Source: Campylobacter sp. 2014D-0216
Lineage (GTDB): Bacteria > Campylobacterota > Campylobacteria > Campylobacterales > Campylobacteraceae
Reading direction: 5' to 3'
NCBI RefSeq assembly: GCF_014931215.1
Contig: NZ_CP063089.1
Coordinates: forward strand, 1,545,501-1,609,500
DNA: 64,000 bases
Below, in pieces: positions 45,621-55,244 of this stretch (positions are counted from its first letter, which is position 1; the number at the start of each line of letters is the position of its first letter). The notes beneath the pieces are model-generated. The model was not told the DNA's origin. It saw only the letters and a program-made list of their open reading frames with translations, and did no database searches. The position numbers and the translations under genes are program-made.

Positions 45621-47005
45621 TGAAATTCCACCAAGATCATACCGATAAATTTGTCTTTTTGTTTTGCTTTTTCTATGGCATTTACAGGTATTTTTGCGTC
45701 TTTGATTTCTTTTGAAGCATGAGTTCTAGCTAGAATTTGATCTTCTAAATTGGCATTTTTTAACTCATAAAACTCTACTCTATAGATCTTGCGTTTTTTG
45801 TCTAAAGAATAGCGGCTTTGCATTTGATTTTTACTGATCTTTATACCGCTTTCATCCATACCCTTGTCAAAACCTATAACATTAACCCTCACACCTACGA
45901 TAGGCGGGACTTCAAAACTCTCTTTTACTGTGATTTTTTGTGCGAAATTAGTTTGTATATTTTTGCCATCTACGATTAATTCAACAGTATCTAGGGCATT
46001 TGAAAATTCAAAATACTCGGGGTAAATTCTCGTTTGTAAGCGGTTGCCATAATTTACTGAAAAGAAATTCGTGCGGGGTATCACGGCTGTGATCTCGTTG
46101 CTTGCTTCGTAGTTTAGACTTTGATTGACAGGAAAAGGCACATAAGAGATGGTGTTTGCGGGCTGATCAAGATAAAGCAAAATTTTATCATTAAACAGTC
46201 TTACCTCTAAAGGCTTTTCAATAGCTCTATAAACTCCATTTGGCGTAAGATCAAAGGTTCTGCTAAATTCTATGTTTGCTTTTTTTAGATAATACTCCAC
46301 CGCCAAAAGATGATAATACACTCTTAAGTGGGTTGGTAGGTTTTTGCTTGCTTCGTTTGCAAAAGCTGCTTTATGATTTGACACTACAAAATAAGTCAAA
46401 GCTTTTAGCATTTCTTTGTCGTTGCTTTCTTGGGTTTTGGTGTTTTTTAAATGATACTGGTGCTCTTCTTTTACCAAAGCCTTGTTGATGTTTTCTACTG
46501 CTTCTTTAGCTATGCTTTCTAAGTCTGCGTATTTTGTAGAATTAACTTCGCTTTGATCGATAATGCTAGTATTGCCCCAGCGATTTGGGTTTTTGTCTTT
46601 GCTTTCATAGTGTGGTCTATAAAATCCACTTCCATCGTGTAGATTAACAACCATATTTACTTCAGGATCTAAAATAAGCTTTTTAATACGCTCGATAGTA
46701 TGAAAATCCGGATCGCTTTCATCTATATGGGCAAATTTTCTATTGAGATCTCCAAAATTTCCTCTATTTCTAGCGATGATACTTTCAAAAGCTAAATTTG
46801 GTGCAACGATGATTTTACCCTTAGTGATGTTATAATCACTCAAAAGCAAACTAGCAGCATGAAAACCACCTGGCTCATCTCCTTGTATACCACCAAGGAT
46901 TAAAACTGTATTGTTATCATCTAAACTTTTGCCGTTTTCTTTGACACTAAATTCTAAAGCAAAAACCACATTTATAAAAACCAAAACACCTAAAAAAAGT
47001 CTCAC
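45617..47005 (-). CDS. pgp1: Peptidoglycan DL-carboxypeptidase Pgp1
   Basis: Periplasmic M14-type zinc peptidase trimming peptidoglycan tripeptides to dipeptides; in C. jejuni it is required for helical cell shape. Predicted zinc ligands Gln41, Glu44 (GIQGDEPGG) and His123 (NLHDGSG) have the same spacing as Gln46/Glu49/His128 of C. jejuni Pgp1, including the unusual Gln. Signal peptide about residues 1-16. Start chosen at the GTG that overlaps the dxr stop (GTGA) and has AAGGAA 8 nt upstream; a reading 14 codons longer reaches back into dxr. 462 residues. Confidence 0.92.
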   Translation of the reverse strand: MRLFLGVLVFINVVFALEFSVKENGKSLDDNNTVLILGGIQGDEPGGFHAASLLLSDYNITKGKIIVAPNLAFESIIARNRGNFGDLNRKFAHIDESDPDFHTIERIKKLILDPEVNMVVNLHDGSGFYRPHYESKDKNPNRWGNTSIIDQSEVNSTKYADLESIAKEAVENINKALVKEEHQYHLKNTKTQESNDKEMLKALTYFVVSNHKAAFANEASKNLPTHLRVYYHLLAVEYYLKKANIEFSRTFDLTPNGVYRAIEKPLEVRLFNDKILLYLDQPANTISYVPFPVNQSLNYEASNEITAVIPRTNFFSVNYGNRLQTRIYPEYFEFSNALDTVELIVDGKNIQTNFAQKITVKESFEVPPIVGVRVNVIGFDKGMDESGIKISKNQMQSRYSLDKKRKIYRVEFYELKNANLEDQILARTHASKEIKDAKIPVNAIEKAKQKDKFIGMILVEFQ

Positions 47006-48081
47006 TGCATTTCCTTTTCTAAAAAAAGCCTTACTTGTTTGTCGCATTCGAAAACATCTTCAATCTGACTAATCTTTGGCACACCAAAATGCTCCAATGC
47101 TTTAAAAATTCCTTTAGCGATATCTAAAAACTGTGCTTTTTGGGCTAAAAATCGATAAACCATATACTCATTTGCACTGTTGATAATCACACCCAAATCA
47201 GGCTCTTTTAGTAAATCATCTTTCAGTGAAAATATAGGATATTTTTTTAAACTAATTTTTTCAAATTTTAAACTCGGCATAGTCAAAAGATCCAAGCTTT
47301 CGATAAAGCATTGATCTTGTCTGTCTAAAATAGCTTGAGCAATAGACAAACGCATATTTGCATGGGAGAAATACGCACTTATGCCACCATCTTTAAATTC
47401 ACACAAAGCATGCACTAGAGATTTTCTTTCTATCAAAGCGTCTATATTTTTAACCCCATAAAGATGATAAGCTTCGATGATTTCAAATAGTTTGTTGCAC
47501 ATGCTAGCACTATCTATGGTGATCTTAGCACCCATGGACCAGTTAGGGTGCTTGAGTGCTTCTTTTACGCTGACATTTTTTAAGTCTTTAACTTTATGCT
47601 TATAAAAAGCACCCCCGCTTGCGGTGATGAAAAGTTTTTTGATGTCTTTTCTTTTTTCTATCAAGCATTTTAATGCCGCATGCTCACTGTCTATGGCTTT
47701 GATCTTAGAAGTGTCGAAAAATTTTCCCGCTACGACTAGACTTTCTTTGTTAGCTAAGGCTAGAGTTTTCCCAAGTTTTTGCGCCATAAGACTTGAGTTT
47801 AGCCCTGCAAAACCTACTATGGCATTAACCACCAAAGAGCTTTTGCACTCTGCTATCATATCCTTTAAGCCCTCTTGAGTGCAAAAAACTTTATCATGAT
47901 CAACCAAAGCTTTGTCTTTTTCATCTTGTATACACACAAATTTGGGCTTAAAAATGGCGATTTGTTCGTTTAAAAGCTTGATGTTTTTACCGCATGATAA
48001 AGCTTCTATAGGTATATTTTTTTCTTTTGCGATAAAAAGAGTGTTAACCCCTATACTTCCGGTGCTTCCTAAAACGATCAT
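47002..48081 (-). CDS. dxr: 1-deoxy-D-xylulose 5-phosphate reductoisomerase
   Basis: Second step of the MEP isoprenoid pathway, NADPH-dependent conversion of DXP to MEP. NADPH-binding [11 protein letters not shown] at the N-terminus, [10 protein letters not shown], substrate/metal motif SEHAALKCL (Asp-Ser-Glu) and the [20 protein letters not shown] loop are all present. 359 residues, slightly shorter than E. coli Dxr at both ends but complete. Overlaps cdsA by 4 bp upstream and pgp1 by 4 bp downstream. Confidence 0.96.
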   Translation of the reverse strand: MIVLGSTGSIGVNTLFIAKEKNIPIEALSCGKNIKLLNEQIAIFKPKFVCIQDEKDKALVDHDKVFCTQEGLKDMIAECKSSLVVNAIVGFAGLNSSLMAQKLGKTLALANKESLVVAGKFFDTSKIKAIDSEHAALKCLIEKRKDIKKLFITASGGAFYKHKVKDLKNVSVKEALKHPNWSMGAKITIDSASMCNKLFEIIEAYHLYGVKNIDALIERKSLVHALCEFKDGGISAYFSHANMRLSIAQAILDRQDQCFIESLDLLTMPSLKFEKISLKKYPIFSLKDDLLKEPDLGVIINSANEYMVYRFLAQKAQFLDIAKGIFKALEHFGVPKISQIEDVFECDKQVRLFLEKEMQ

Positions 48082-48806
48082 ACTAAGGTTGCCATTGCAA
48101 ATGCTGCGATGATTATCGCATCAATTCTATCTAAAACTCCGCCATGACCAGGGATCAAACTACCACTATCTTTTATATCTGCTTGTCTTTTAAAATAACT
48201 CTCAAGCAAGTCCCCAATCACTGCAAAAACTGCAACAATCAAAGAAATATAAATGCTCTTAATCACACTAAATTCAAAAGTTCCTACTATAGTGCCAGCA
48301 ATCCCTGCGCAAACTAAACCACCTATAACCCCTTCTAAGGTTTTGTTTGGACTAGTTGGAGAGAAAGGTCTTTCCCCTATAAGCTTACCTATAAAATATG
48401 CTCCACTATCACAAGCAACCACAATCACTATAAGCCAAAACAATACAAACATACCCTCATAAGTAAGCACTTGATATAACATTAAAATAGGTAATGTTGG
48501 ATAAATATACGGCATTAACTCGTTAAGATTTTCACTTTTTTTATAGACTAAATAACCCAAAATCAAGATCAATGCTATCACACCTATAAAAAATGGCTTG
48601 TCTAAAAATGCTCCTATAATGAAAATACACAAGGCAACAAAAACGCTTGCGTATTTGCTTTTAAACATTGCTTTAGCTTCGTTAAATGCCAAAAATAGCA
48701 AAATGCCAAAAATAGCAAAATTGATAAAAAAATTATCGACCAAGGCTATAATAACTATGGCAGCTATCATAACAGCTGCACTTAAAATTCTTGTCTTTGA
48801 AAACAT
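48078..48806 (-). CDS. cdsA: Phosphatidate cytidylyltransferase
   Basis: Inner-membrane enzyme making CDP-diacylglycerol for phospholipid synthesis. About eight membrane segments, and the family signature near the C-terminus ([13 protein letters not shown]...[26 protein letters not shown]). Of two adjacent ATG codons I prefer the second, which lies 5 nt after AAGGA. First gene of the five-gene overlapping chain. Confidence 0.95.
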   Translation of the reverse strand: MFSKTRILSAAVMIAAIVIIALVDNFFINFAIFGILLFLAFNEAKAMFKSKYASVFVALCIFIIGAFLDKPFFIGVIALILILGYLVYKKSENLNELMPYIYPTLPILMLYQVLTYEGMFVLFWLIVIVVACDSGAYFIGKLIGERPFSPTSPNKTLEGVIGGLVCAGIAGTIVGTFEFSVIKSIYISLIVAVFAVIGDLLESYFKRQADIKDSGSLIPGHGGVLDRIDAIIIAAFAMATLV

Positions 48807-48817
48807 CATCTTCCTTT

Positions 48818-49132
48818 TTATATACTTAGATCAAGCAAATGGCTGCTTTTTTGAGAATTCTCCTCTTGTTCTTCTTCCTCTTGCTCTTCTTCTTTTTGTC
48901 TTTGCTTGGAGTGTTTTTTCTCTTCTTCTTGTCTTTCTTTGATCTCATCACTCACTTCATGGCTTTCGCCTACTTTTTCAAGCTTTTCTATGGTTTTTTC
49001 TTTGGCTTGAAACTCGCTCATGTTTACCACATTTGCAAAAGAATCCTTGGCTAATTCGTTACTAGCTTGCACTGAATGTACCGGTGCATTTTGGTTGGCA
49101 AAATGAATGCCACCTATGGGACTTATAGGCAT
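48818..49132 (-). CDS. Acidic low-complexity protein (Cj1348-like)
   Basis: 104-residue hydrophilic protein without signal peptide. The N-terminal third (PISPIGGIHFANQNAPV) looks like a conserved cap; from about residue 60 it is a Glu/Lys/Gln-rich, probably coiled-coil or disordered tail (EEEQEEEEQEE). C. jejuni has a coiled-coil protein at this place. Lies 2 bp after rqcH and 11 bp before cdsA, so it is part of one long minus-strand unit. Function unknown. Confidence 0.72.
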   Translation of the reverse strand: MPISPIGGIHFANQNAPVHSVQASNELAKDSFANVVNMSEFQAKEKTIEKLEKVGESHEVSDEIKERQEEEKKHSKQRQKEEEQEEEEQEENSQKSSHLLDLSI

Positions 49133-49134
49133 AT

Positions 49135-50439
49135 TTACTCCTTTAAAATGCTTATAGTCTTATAATTTGTATAATTTACAAAAGCCTTTTCTCTCATTTT
49201 AACAAAATTCTTGCTTGTATAATCGACCAAATAAACCCCAGGGCTTAATTTAGAAAATTCCACGCAAAGCTTTGCGGCAAATTCTAGCACTAATTGACTT
49301 ATTTTTAATTTATTTGAAGTGATGATCACATGCGCACTAGGATAATCTTTCACGTGAAACCAAACATCATCTTTTTTTGCCATTTTAAGCAAGTATTCAT
49401 TGGCTTTTTCATTGCGACCTACACTGATTTTAAACTCATCAAAATAAAAACTACTCACTCCTGCGTTAAGTTCTTCTTTTTTAGTTTTTTTAGTTTTTTT
49501 AGGCATTAGCACTTCTAACTCACGCAATGATGTGCTTTTAACAATCAAATCTTTAAGATTGATCAAAAAATCAAGCTTTTCGCTTAGAATTTCTCTTTCT
49601 ATGTTGATATTTTTAGCTTTTTGTTTTAATTTTTTAGCAATTTTATAAAATTCATTAGCACTGTTTTTAGGTGTATCTTCGAGTTTGAAAACCAATTCTT
49701 CTGCGTTAAAACCATACAAAGTAAAGTCTCTTTGGTAGTCTTTTAAAGAATTTAAATTCGCAAACAAAACATCTGCTTTTTGACTTAAATTTTGTGCTTT
49801 TTCAAGCAAAGTATCTTCTTGTTCTAAATTTTCTATACTTTCTTTAAGATTTAGAATTTTTTTATCAATATTAAGAAGTTTGTTTTCTTTGATGTCTTTT
49901 AAGCGATTTTGTTGTAGTTGCTTAGCAAGTTCTTGAAAATAACTAGCAAAATCATTGATTTTGATCATTTCTTCTTTGATTTCATAAGCTTTTAAGGGCT
50001 GGAGTTTTTCACCGATCTTCACAATGCGATAGCTTTTGTCTATGTGGCGTAAAGCTTCTATAATAACATCACTAGTATCGGTAATGATGGCATTGGTATT
50101 TTTTCCTGTAAATTCAAAATATATCCTTGCTCCATAAGCTTTATAGGATTTTTCTGATAAAACTTCAAAAAGCAAAATTCGGTTATTTTCTAGCACTTTT
50201 AAATTTAGTATTTTGGCATTAGAAAAATACTTCTTTAACATAAAGTCAAAAGGAGCATTGTAGGTTTTTGCTTGAATTTTGTCTTGATAAATTCCACTTT
50301 TGCCACGACTTAAATCAATAATAAAAACACGATGATCTAAGCTAAGCTCTAAGATATTATCATCAAGGCGTTTGAGGTAATTTACCCTTTGAAACTGCTG
50401 AAAATAATCTTTTATTTGTATTAAATCTGTATATTTCAT
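49135..50439 (-). CDS. NFACT-family protein (RqcH/Rqc2, fibronectin-binding-like)
   Basis: 434-residue protein with NFACT-N, coiled-coil (about 190-300) and NFACT-R domain (DDVWFHVKDYPSAHVII near residue 355). Homologues bind stalled 50S subunits with peptidyl-tRNA and add alanine tails (ribosome quality control); older annotations call them fibronectin-binding proteins. Shorter than Bacillus RqcH, mainly in the N-terminal half, as in other epsilonproteobacteria. Divergent from mobA. Confidence 0.85.
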   Translation of the reverse strand: MKYTDLIQIKDYFQQFQRVNYLKRLDDNILELSLDHRVFIIDLSRGKSGIYQDKIQAKTYNAPFDFMLKKYFSNAKILNLKVLENNRILLFEVLSEKSYKAYGARIYFEFTGKNTNAIITDTSDVIIEALRHIDKSYRIVKIGEKLQPLKAYEIKEEMIKINDFASYFQELAKQLQQNRLKDIKENKLLNIDKKILNLKESIENLEQEDTLLEKAQNLSQKADVLFANLNSLKDYQRDFTLYGFNAEELVFKLEDTPKNSANEFYKIAKKLKQKAKNINIEREILSEKLDFLINLKDLIVKSTSLRELEVLMPKKTKKTKKEELNAGVSSFYFDEFKISVGRNEKANEYLLKMAKKDDVWFHVKDYPSAHVIITSNKLKISQLVLEFAAKLCVEFSKLSPGVYLVDYTSKNFVKMREKAFVNYTNYKTISILKE

Positions 50440-50482
50440 AAATGTATTATAAAATATTTTGATGAATTTATAGAGGTTTTTT

Positions 50483-51061
50483 ATGAATGAAAAAATTCCT
50501 TATCCTTGCGTGATCTTGTGTGGTGGAAAATCTTCACGCATGGGAGAAGACAAAAGCTTACTACAAGTAGATGATCGCAATCTAACTCTTTATCAGTATG
50601 AAAAAATGCTAGAAATTTTTACTCATGTTTTTATTAGTACAAAAGAAGATAAATTTCACCAACAAAACCTCGCACTCATTTTAGATGATAATCCTGATAT
50701 TTACTCTCCACTTGTAGCTTTAAATTCTATATTGAAACATTTTCAAAATACTTATGTGTTTATCCTAAGTGTAGATACTCCCAATATAAGCCAAAAAAGT
50801 ATCTATACGCTTTTTCATCAACTAAAATCACAAAACATACTTCTTGCAAGTACAAAAGAACACAAACATTATCTATGTGGTTTTTACCACACTAGAGTGC
50901 TTAAACAAAGCTTGCAGTTTACACAAGAGAACAACCACAAACTAGCTCTTTTTTGTTCGCAGATGAAGGCAGAATTGATTAACTTTGAAAACGAAGAAGA
51001 ATTTATCAACTTAAATTATTTTAGCGAATATGAAAAATGGAAACATATGCTAAAAGCCTAA
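50483..51061 (+). CDS. mobA: Molybdenum cofactor guanylyltransferase
   Basis: 192-residue cytosolic enzyme that attaches GMP to molybdopterin to make MGD, the cofactor form used by DMSO reductase-type enzymes such as the DmsA of this window. N-terminal nucleotide motif LCGGKSSRMGEDKSLL and the metal-binding SVDTPN near residue 98 are present. Single gene between two minus-strand units. Confidence 0.92.
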   Translation: MNEKIPYPCVILCGGKSSRMGEDKSLLQVDDRNLTLYQYEKMLEIFTHVFISTKEDKFHQQNLALILDDNPDIYSPLVALNSILKHFQNTYVFILSVDTPNISQKSIYTLFHQLKSQNILLASTKEHKHYLCGFYHTRVLKQSLQFTQENNHKLALFCSQMKAELINFENEEEFINLNYFSEYEKWKHMLKA

Positions 51062-51077
51062 AAAGGCTTTTAGCTAG

Positions 51078-52430
51078 TTAAAGCAAGCAAAAAGCTATAA
51101 TGCTACCCAAAATCAGCAAAGAACCGTTAAAACATACAAAGGTTGGTATACAAGTATCTTTGATATGATCGCCTTGTTTATCCGCGCTAAGCCCCACACT
51201 CACTCCTAAAGTTGTTTCACTAGCAGGTGATCCTGCATCGCCTAAAGCTCCAGCAACACCGATGATAAAAATAATCGCCGCCGGAGAAAAGCCAAGCTCT
51301 AAACATATAGGACAAAACAAAGCAGCAATGATAGGAATAGTCCCAAACGAACTTCCTATGCCTATGGTGATCAAAAGTCCAATCGCCAACATAATAAAAA
51401 TAGCCAAAAAGTGGCTTTGCTCCATAAATGGCACACTTGTTTTTACAAGCTCGGCTATGCCACCGCTTTGTTTTAAAACCTCTCCATATCCCGAAGCAAC
51501 CAACATCACAAAGGCAATATAACCCATAATCTTAAGTCCATCATCAAAGACAAGATTAACCTTGTTATACTCTACTCCGCCTAAAATCACCATCAAAACA
51601 AAACCTAAAAGCCCTGATAAAGGTAGATTATGAGTTAGAATTTGTAAAATCAAAGTCAAACCAAGTCCCGCCAAAACACCCCATTCTTTTTTACTCATTT
51701 TTAAATTTTCAAAATCCATTTTTGCAATTTGTTCTTCTTGATACTCTCTTGGTTTAGCATAAAATACAAATACAGCCAAAAACAAGCCAACCAACATACA
51801 AATTGCCGCAAAAGCCATTGTTTGAGAAACTTCTCCTAAGCTAATTTGTACTCCATTAGAGTTTAGATTATCTACAAGCAGGGTTTGGAAAATAAGCCCA
51901 AATCCTAAAGGCACTACCATATAAGGTGTGGTAAGACCAAAGGTTAAAGCACAAGCTATGGCTCTACGGTCTATTTTTAGTTTATTAAAAAGCTTTAATA
52001 AAGGTGGTATCAACAAAGGCACAAAAGCCACATGAATAGGAACTAAATTTTGTGAAAAACAGGCAATCAACGCCAAAGAAAGTATAAGCAAGTATTTTTT
52101 GTGTGAAATATAATGCGAAACTATCTTGATCAAATAAGCAGTAAGATTAGTTTTAGATATAGCCGCTGCTACTGCTCCAAGCAAAATATAACTTAGCGCT
52201 GTTTGCAAATTTCCTTGCATGCCATCGATTAAAACTTTCATAGAATCCATCATCGCTTGTGGAAGTTGAGTAAAAAATTCCACTAAACTCAAATGCTCCA
52301 TATGCATAAATTTAGACCAAACACCTACAAAAAGCCCTGAAAGTAAAACACTAAGCAAAACATTGAATCTAAAAAAACACAAAAGCGTCATCAATACAAC
52401 GCCTACAAAAACCGGATTAGTTAAAAGCAT
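51078..52430 (-). CDS. Na+/H+ antiporter-family (NhaC/YuiF-like) membrane transporter
   Basis: 450-residue inner-membrane protein with about 11-12 helices. Motifs such as HVAFVPLLIPPLL, FGLTTPYMVVPLGFGLIFQ and GALGDAGSPASETTLG place it in the Na_H_antiporter/YuiF-like group, whose members are annotated as Na+/H+ antiporters or amino-acid permeases. The ion or solute cannot be told from sequence. Start chosen at the ATG 5 nt after AAGGA; an ATG ten codons earlier has no ribosome site. Confidence 0.82.
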   Translation of the reverse strand: MLLTNPVFVGVVLMTLLCFFRFNVLLSVLLSGLFVGVWSKFMHMEHLSLVEFFTQLPQAMMDSMKVLIDGMQGNLQTALSYILLGAVAAAISKTNLTAYLIKIVSHYISHKKYLLILSLALIACFSQNLVPIHVAFVPLLIPPLLKLFNKLKIDRRAIACALTFGLTTPYMVVPLGFGLIFQTLLVDNLNSNGVQISLGEVSQTMAFAAICMLVGLFLAVFVFYAKPREYQEEQIAKMDFENLKMSKKEWGVLAGLGLTLILQILTHNLPLSGLLGFVLMVILGGVEYNKVNLVFDDGLKIMGYIAFVMLVASGYGEVLKQSGGIAELVKTSVPFMEQSHFLAIFIMLAIGLLITIGIGSSFGTIPIIAALFCPICLELGFSPAAIIFIIGVAGALGDAGSPASETTLGVSVGLSADKQGDHIKDTCIPTFVCFNGSLLILGSIIAFCLL

Positions 52431-52563
52431 TACATTCCTTAAATCAAAATAATTGTACATTTTAAATAATTTTCTTTAAAATACCTTTTAAGTTGACAAA
52501 ATTTAAGCAAAAATTGCAAAATAAAAGCATAAAATGATAGTTTTTACTTTAAAAAGGATACAA

Positions 52564-54234
52564 ATGAGAAGTGACGCGATCAAAAAAGGACATCTAAAAG
52601 CGCCTAATCGCTCTTTGCTTAGAGCATGTGGCTTAAACGATGAGGATTTTGACAAACCTTTTATAGGTGTTGCAAATAGCTATATAGATATCATTCCAGG
52701 ACATTTTTTCTTAAACGAATACGCAAAGATCATTAAAGATGAAATTCGTAAAAATGGTTGTATTCCTTTTGAATTTAACACCATAGGCGTAGATGATGGT
52801 ATAGCTATGGGGCATGATGGCATGCTTTATTCTCTACCAAGTCGTGAAATCATTGCAAATTCTATTGAAACGGTAATGAATGCTCATCAACTTGATGCGT
52901 TAATTTGTATCCCAAATTGCGATAAAATTACCCCAGGTATGCTCATGGGAGCTTTAAGGGTAAATGTACCAACCATTTTTGTGAGTGGTGGTCCTATGAA
53001 AGCGGGCGTAAACAAACATGGAGAAAAAATCAGCCTTAGCTCGGTTTTTGAAGCAGTGGGAGCTTATGAGGCAAATAAAATCGATGAAGATGATCTAAAA
53101 GACATAGAATGTAAAGCTTGTCCAAGTGGTGGATCTTGCTCGGGTATGTTTACTGCTAATTCTATGAATACCTTGTGTGAAGCTATGGGTATAGCACTAG
53201 AAGGTAATGGAACGATTTTAGCGCTTAGCAAAGAAAGAGAAGAACTTTTAAGAAAGGCTGCGCGTAGAATTTGCGAAATCGCCCTAGATGAGCGTTTTAA
53301 AATTCGCAATATTATCACCAAAAAATCTATCAACAATGCCCTAGTCGTAGATATGGCAATGGGTGGAAGCTCCAATACCATCTTACATATGCTTGCCATT
53401 GCTTATGAAGCAGGTGTTGAATTAGACATAAAAGAACTCAACCACATTAGTGCCAATGTGGCTCATATAGCTAAAATCGCCCCATCTTTAAATACTGTTT
53501 ACATGGAAGATATCCACAAAGCAGGTGGGGTAAGTGCGGTCATGGCAGAAATAGCTAAAAAGCCTGGACATATTTTAGAACTTGATACATTAGATATCAA
53601 CGGAAAAACATTAAAAGAACGTATTGAAAATGCTAGTATTAAAGATGAAACCATTATAAGAAAAATCAACAATGCTTATTCTAATGTAGGTGGGCTTGCT
53701 ATACTTTTTGGAAATTTAGCCGAGCAAGGCTGTGTGATAAAAACAGCAGGTATTATGGGTGAACGCAAATTCAAGGGCAAAGCGGTTTGCTTTAACTCTC
53801 AAGAAGAAGCAATTAAGGGTATTATAAAGGGCAAAGTTAAAGAAGGTGATGTATGTGTAATACGCTATGAAGGACCAAAAGGCGGTCCTGGTATGCAAGA
53901 AATGCTTAGCCCAACTTCTTTACTCACCGGCATGGGACTTGGCGCTAAAGTTGCGCTCATTACCGATGGGCGTTTTAGTGGTGCTACAAGAGGACTTAGT
54001 ATAGGACACATCTCACCAGAAGCTGCAGAAGGAGGACTTATAGCGCTTTTAGAAGATGGCGATGAAATAGAAATTGATGTAGACACTTATAGCATTCATG
54101 CAAATTTAACCCAAGATGAAATCGCTAAACGCAAAGCAACTTTCAAAATGCCTTGCAAACAGGTTCATTCAAGATGGCTTAAAATGTATCAAAAGCTTGT
54201 TACCAACGCAAGCAGTGGTGCTATACTGCAGTAG
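52564..54234 (+). CDS. ilvD: Dihydroxy-acid dehydratase
   Basis: Third step of branched-chain amino acid synthesis, dehydration of dihydroxy acids to 2-keto acids; cytosolic Fe-S enzyme. Cluster cysteines lie in [10 protein letters not shown] and [17 protein letters not shown]; catalytic region [23 protein letters not shown] is intact. Start chosen at the ATG behind AAAAGGAT giving [16 protein letters not shown]. 556 residues, full length. Followed by a hairpin terminator. Confidence 0.96.
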   Translation: MRSDAIKKGHLKAPNRSLLRACGLNDEDFDKPFIGVANSYIDIIPGHFFLNEYAKIIKDEIRKNGCIPFEFNTIGVDDGIAMGHDGMLYSLPSREIIANSIETVMNAHQLDALICIPNCDKITPGMLMGALRVNVPTIFVSGGPMKAGVNKHGEKISLSSVFEAVGAYEANKIDEDDLKDIECKACPSGGSCSGMFTANSMNTLCEAMGIALEGNGTILALSKEREELLRKAARRICEIALDERFKIRNIITKKSINNALVVDMAMGGSSNTILHMLAIAYEAGVELDIKELNHISANVAHIAKIAPSLNTVYMEDIHKAGGVSAVMAEIAKKPGHILELDTLDINGKTLKERIENASIKDETIIRKINNAYSNVGGLAILFGNLAEQGCVIKTAGIMGERKFKGKAVCFNSQEEAIKGIIKGKVKEGDVCVIRYEGPKGGPGMQEMLSPTSLLTGMGLGAKVALITDGRFSGATRGLSIGHISPEAAEGGLIALLEDGDEIEIDVDTYSIHANLTQDEIAKRKATFKMPCKQVHSRWLKMYQKLVTNASSGAILQ

Positions 54235-54250
54235 TGCTAAAATTAGCACT
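54233..54250 (+). terminator. Terminator after ilvD
   Basis: Perfect 8-base arms AGTGCTAA / TTAGCACT with a 2-base loop overlapping the stop codon, followed by ATTCGTTTTCTTTT. Confidence 0.6.
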
Positions 54251-54699
54251 ATTCGTTTTCTTTTGTAATATGGTTTCTAATATCCCTGTGGACAATCTCT
54301 ACGCCACCATATCCAAACCATATAAGCAAAATTTTTTAATGCCTATCTAATGAAATTTGCAAAAGAAGCGACACCTACAAAACAAATACATAAAAAAACC
54401 AAAAACAACCCCTACCACATTGCAATAATACGCCATTTTTCAGCTATCATACAATACATCACACCAAAAAACACATAAGATCGATCAGCAAAAACCCCAA
54501 CTATTCTAAAAATATCTTAAAAACGGTACACTTAAAAAACATGAGCATTGATAGAAAAAATATACTTCAATGCCCATTTTATATACACCAACTTAACACA
54601 GCGATAAAAAGATTAGATTAAAAAAGCGCTTTATTTTATAAGAAACCTTGGTATTAAATTAAATGATAAACTATAAATTAGGCAAGTAAAGTTTAAAAG
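54251..54699. other. Gene-free spacer, perhaps a decayed membrane-protein gene
   Basis: About 450 bases without a credible gene. Read on the minus strand from about 54501 downwards, one frame gives hydrophobic stretches (VGVFADRSYVFFGVMYCMI, then CICFVGVASFANFIR) interrupted by several stop codons. This could be a remnant of a membrane protein gene, but AT-rich random DNA also gives hydrophobic translations. No RNA gene or repeat was recognised. Confidence 0.3.
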
Positions 54700-54787
54700 T
54701 GGCCGGGAGAAAGGGATTCGAACCCCTGGAGGTGTGACCCTCAACGGTTTTCAAGACCGCCGCTTTCGACCACTCAGCCATCTCCCG
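54700..54787 (-). tRNA. tRNA-Ser (UGA)
   Basis: 88 bases including encoded CCA. Acceptor CGGGAGA pairs with TCTCCCG; anticodon TGA in loop CTTGAAA; long variable arm as expected for Ser; T arm GGTTCGAATCC. Last of four tRNAs in the cluster. Confidence 0.96.
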
Positions 54788-54825
54788 AGTAACAGTATAA
54801 AGTATATCAAGTATTAACATCGCAT

Positions 54826-54899
54826 TGGAGGCGACATCCGGATTCGAACCGGAGATCAAGGCTTTGCAGGCCCATGCCTTACCGCTTGGCTATGTCGCC
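54826..54899 (-). tRNA. tRNA-Cys (GCA)
   Basis: 74 bases with encoded CCA. Acceptor GGCGACA / TGTCGCC, anticodon GCA in CTGCAAA, T arm GGTTCGAATCC, discriminator T. Confidence 0.96.
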
Positions 54900-54915
54900 T
54901 TGAGTTACCAAAAAG

Positions 54916-55004
54916 TGGTGCCCGAGGCCGGACTTGAACCGGCACGGAAGAAAAATTCCGAGGGATTTTAAGTCCCTTGTGTCTACCAATTCCACCACCC
55001 GGGC
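54916..55004 (-). tRNA. tRNA-Leu (UAA)
   Basis: 89 bases with encoded CCA. Acceptor GCCCGGG / CTCGGGC, anticodon TAA in CTTAAAA, long variable arm, T arm GGTTCAAGTCC, discriminator A. Confidence 0.96.
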
Positions 55005-55014
55005 GGGTGATAAA

Positions 55015-55089
55015 TGGAGCGGGAAACGAGATTCGAACTCGCGACCCCAACCTTGGCAAGGTTGTGCTCTACCCCTGAGCTATTCCCGC
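55015..55089 (-). tRNA. tRNA-Gly (GCC)
   Basis: 75 bases with encoded CCA. Acceptor GCGGGAA / TTCCCGC, anticodon GCC in TTGCCAA, T arm AGTTCGAATCT. First tRNA of the Gly-Leu-Cys-Ser unit. Confidence 0.96.
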
Positions 55090-55110
55090 TTAAAATAATG
55101 ATAAGTCGAA

Positions 55111-55116
55111 ATTATA
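55111..55116 (-). promoter_or_regulatory. TATAAT -10 box of the tRNA operon
   Basis: Perfect TATAAT on the minus strand 22 bp before the 5' end of tRNA-Gly, preceded by TTTTTTTCTG. All four tRNAs are closely spaced (10-38 bp) and probably processed from one transcript. Confidence 0.75.
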
Positions 55117-55244
55117 CAGAAAAAAACTTAAATTTAAATAAAAAATATCTTGTATTATTTTTTATCTCATATCAGTGAGATTTTATTTTTTTCTAATTTT
55201 ATCAGCAGTAAAATACAGCAATAATTAAACTAAGGAGAGCACAA

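Noticed and set aside
54671..55059. Two minus-strand open frames covering the tRNA genes
   Set aside because: They run through four well-folded tRNAs with encoded CCA; chance frames.
55164..55181. ATCTCA/TGAGAT inverted repeat upstream of receptor 1
   Set aside because: Six-base arms only, in AT-rich DNA; not enough to claim an operator.
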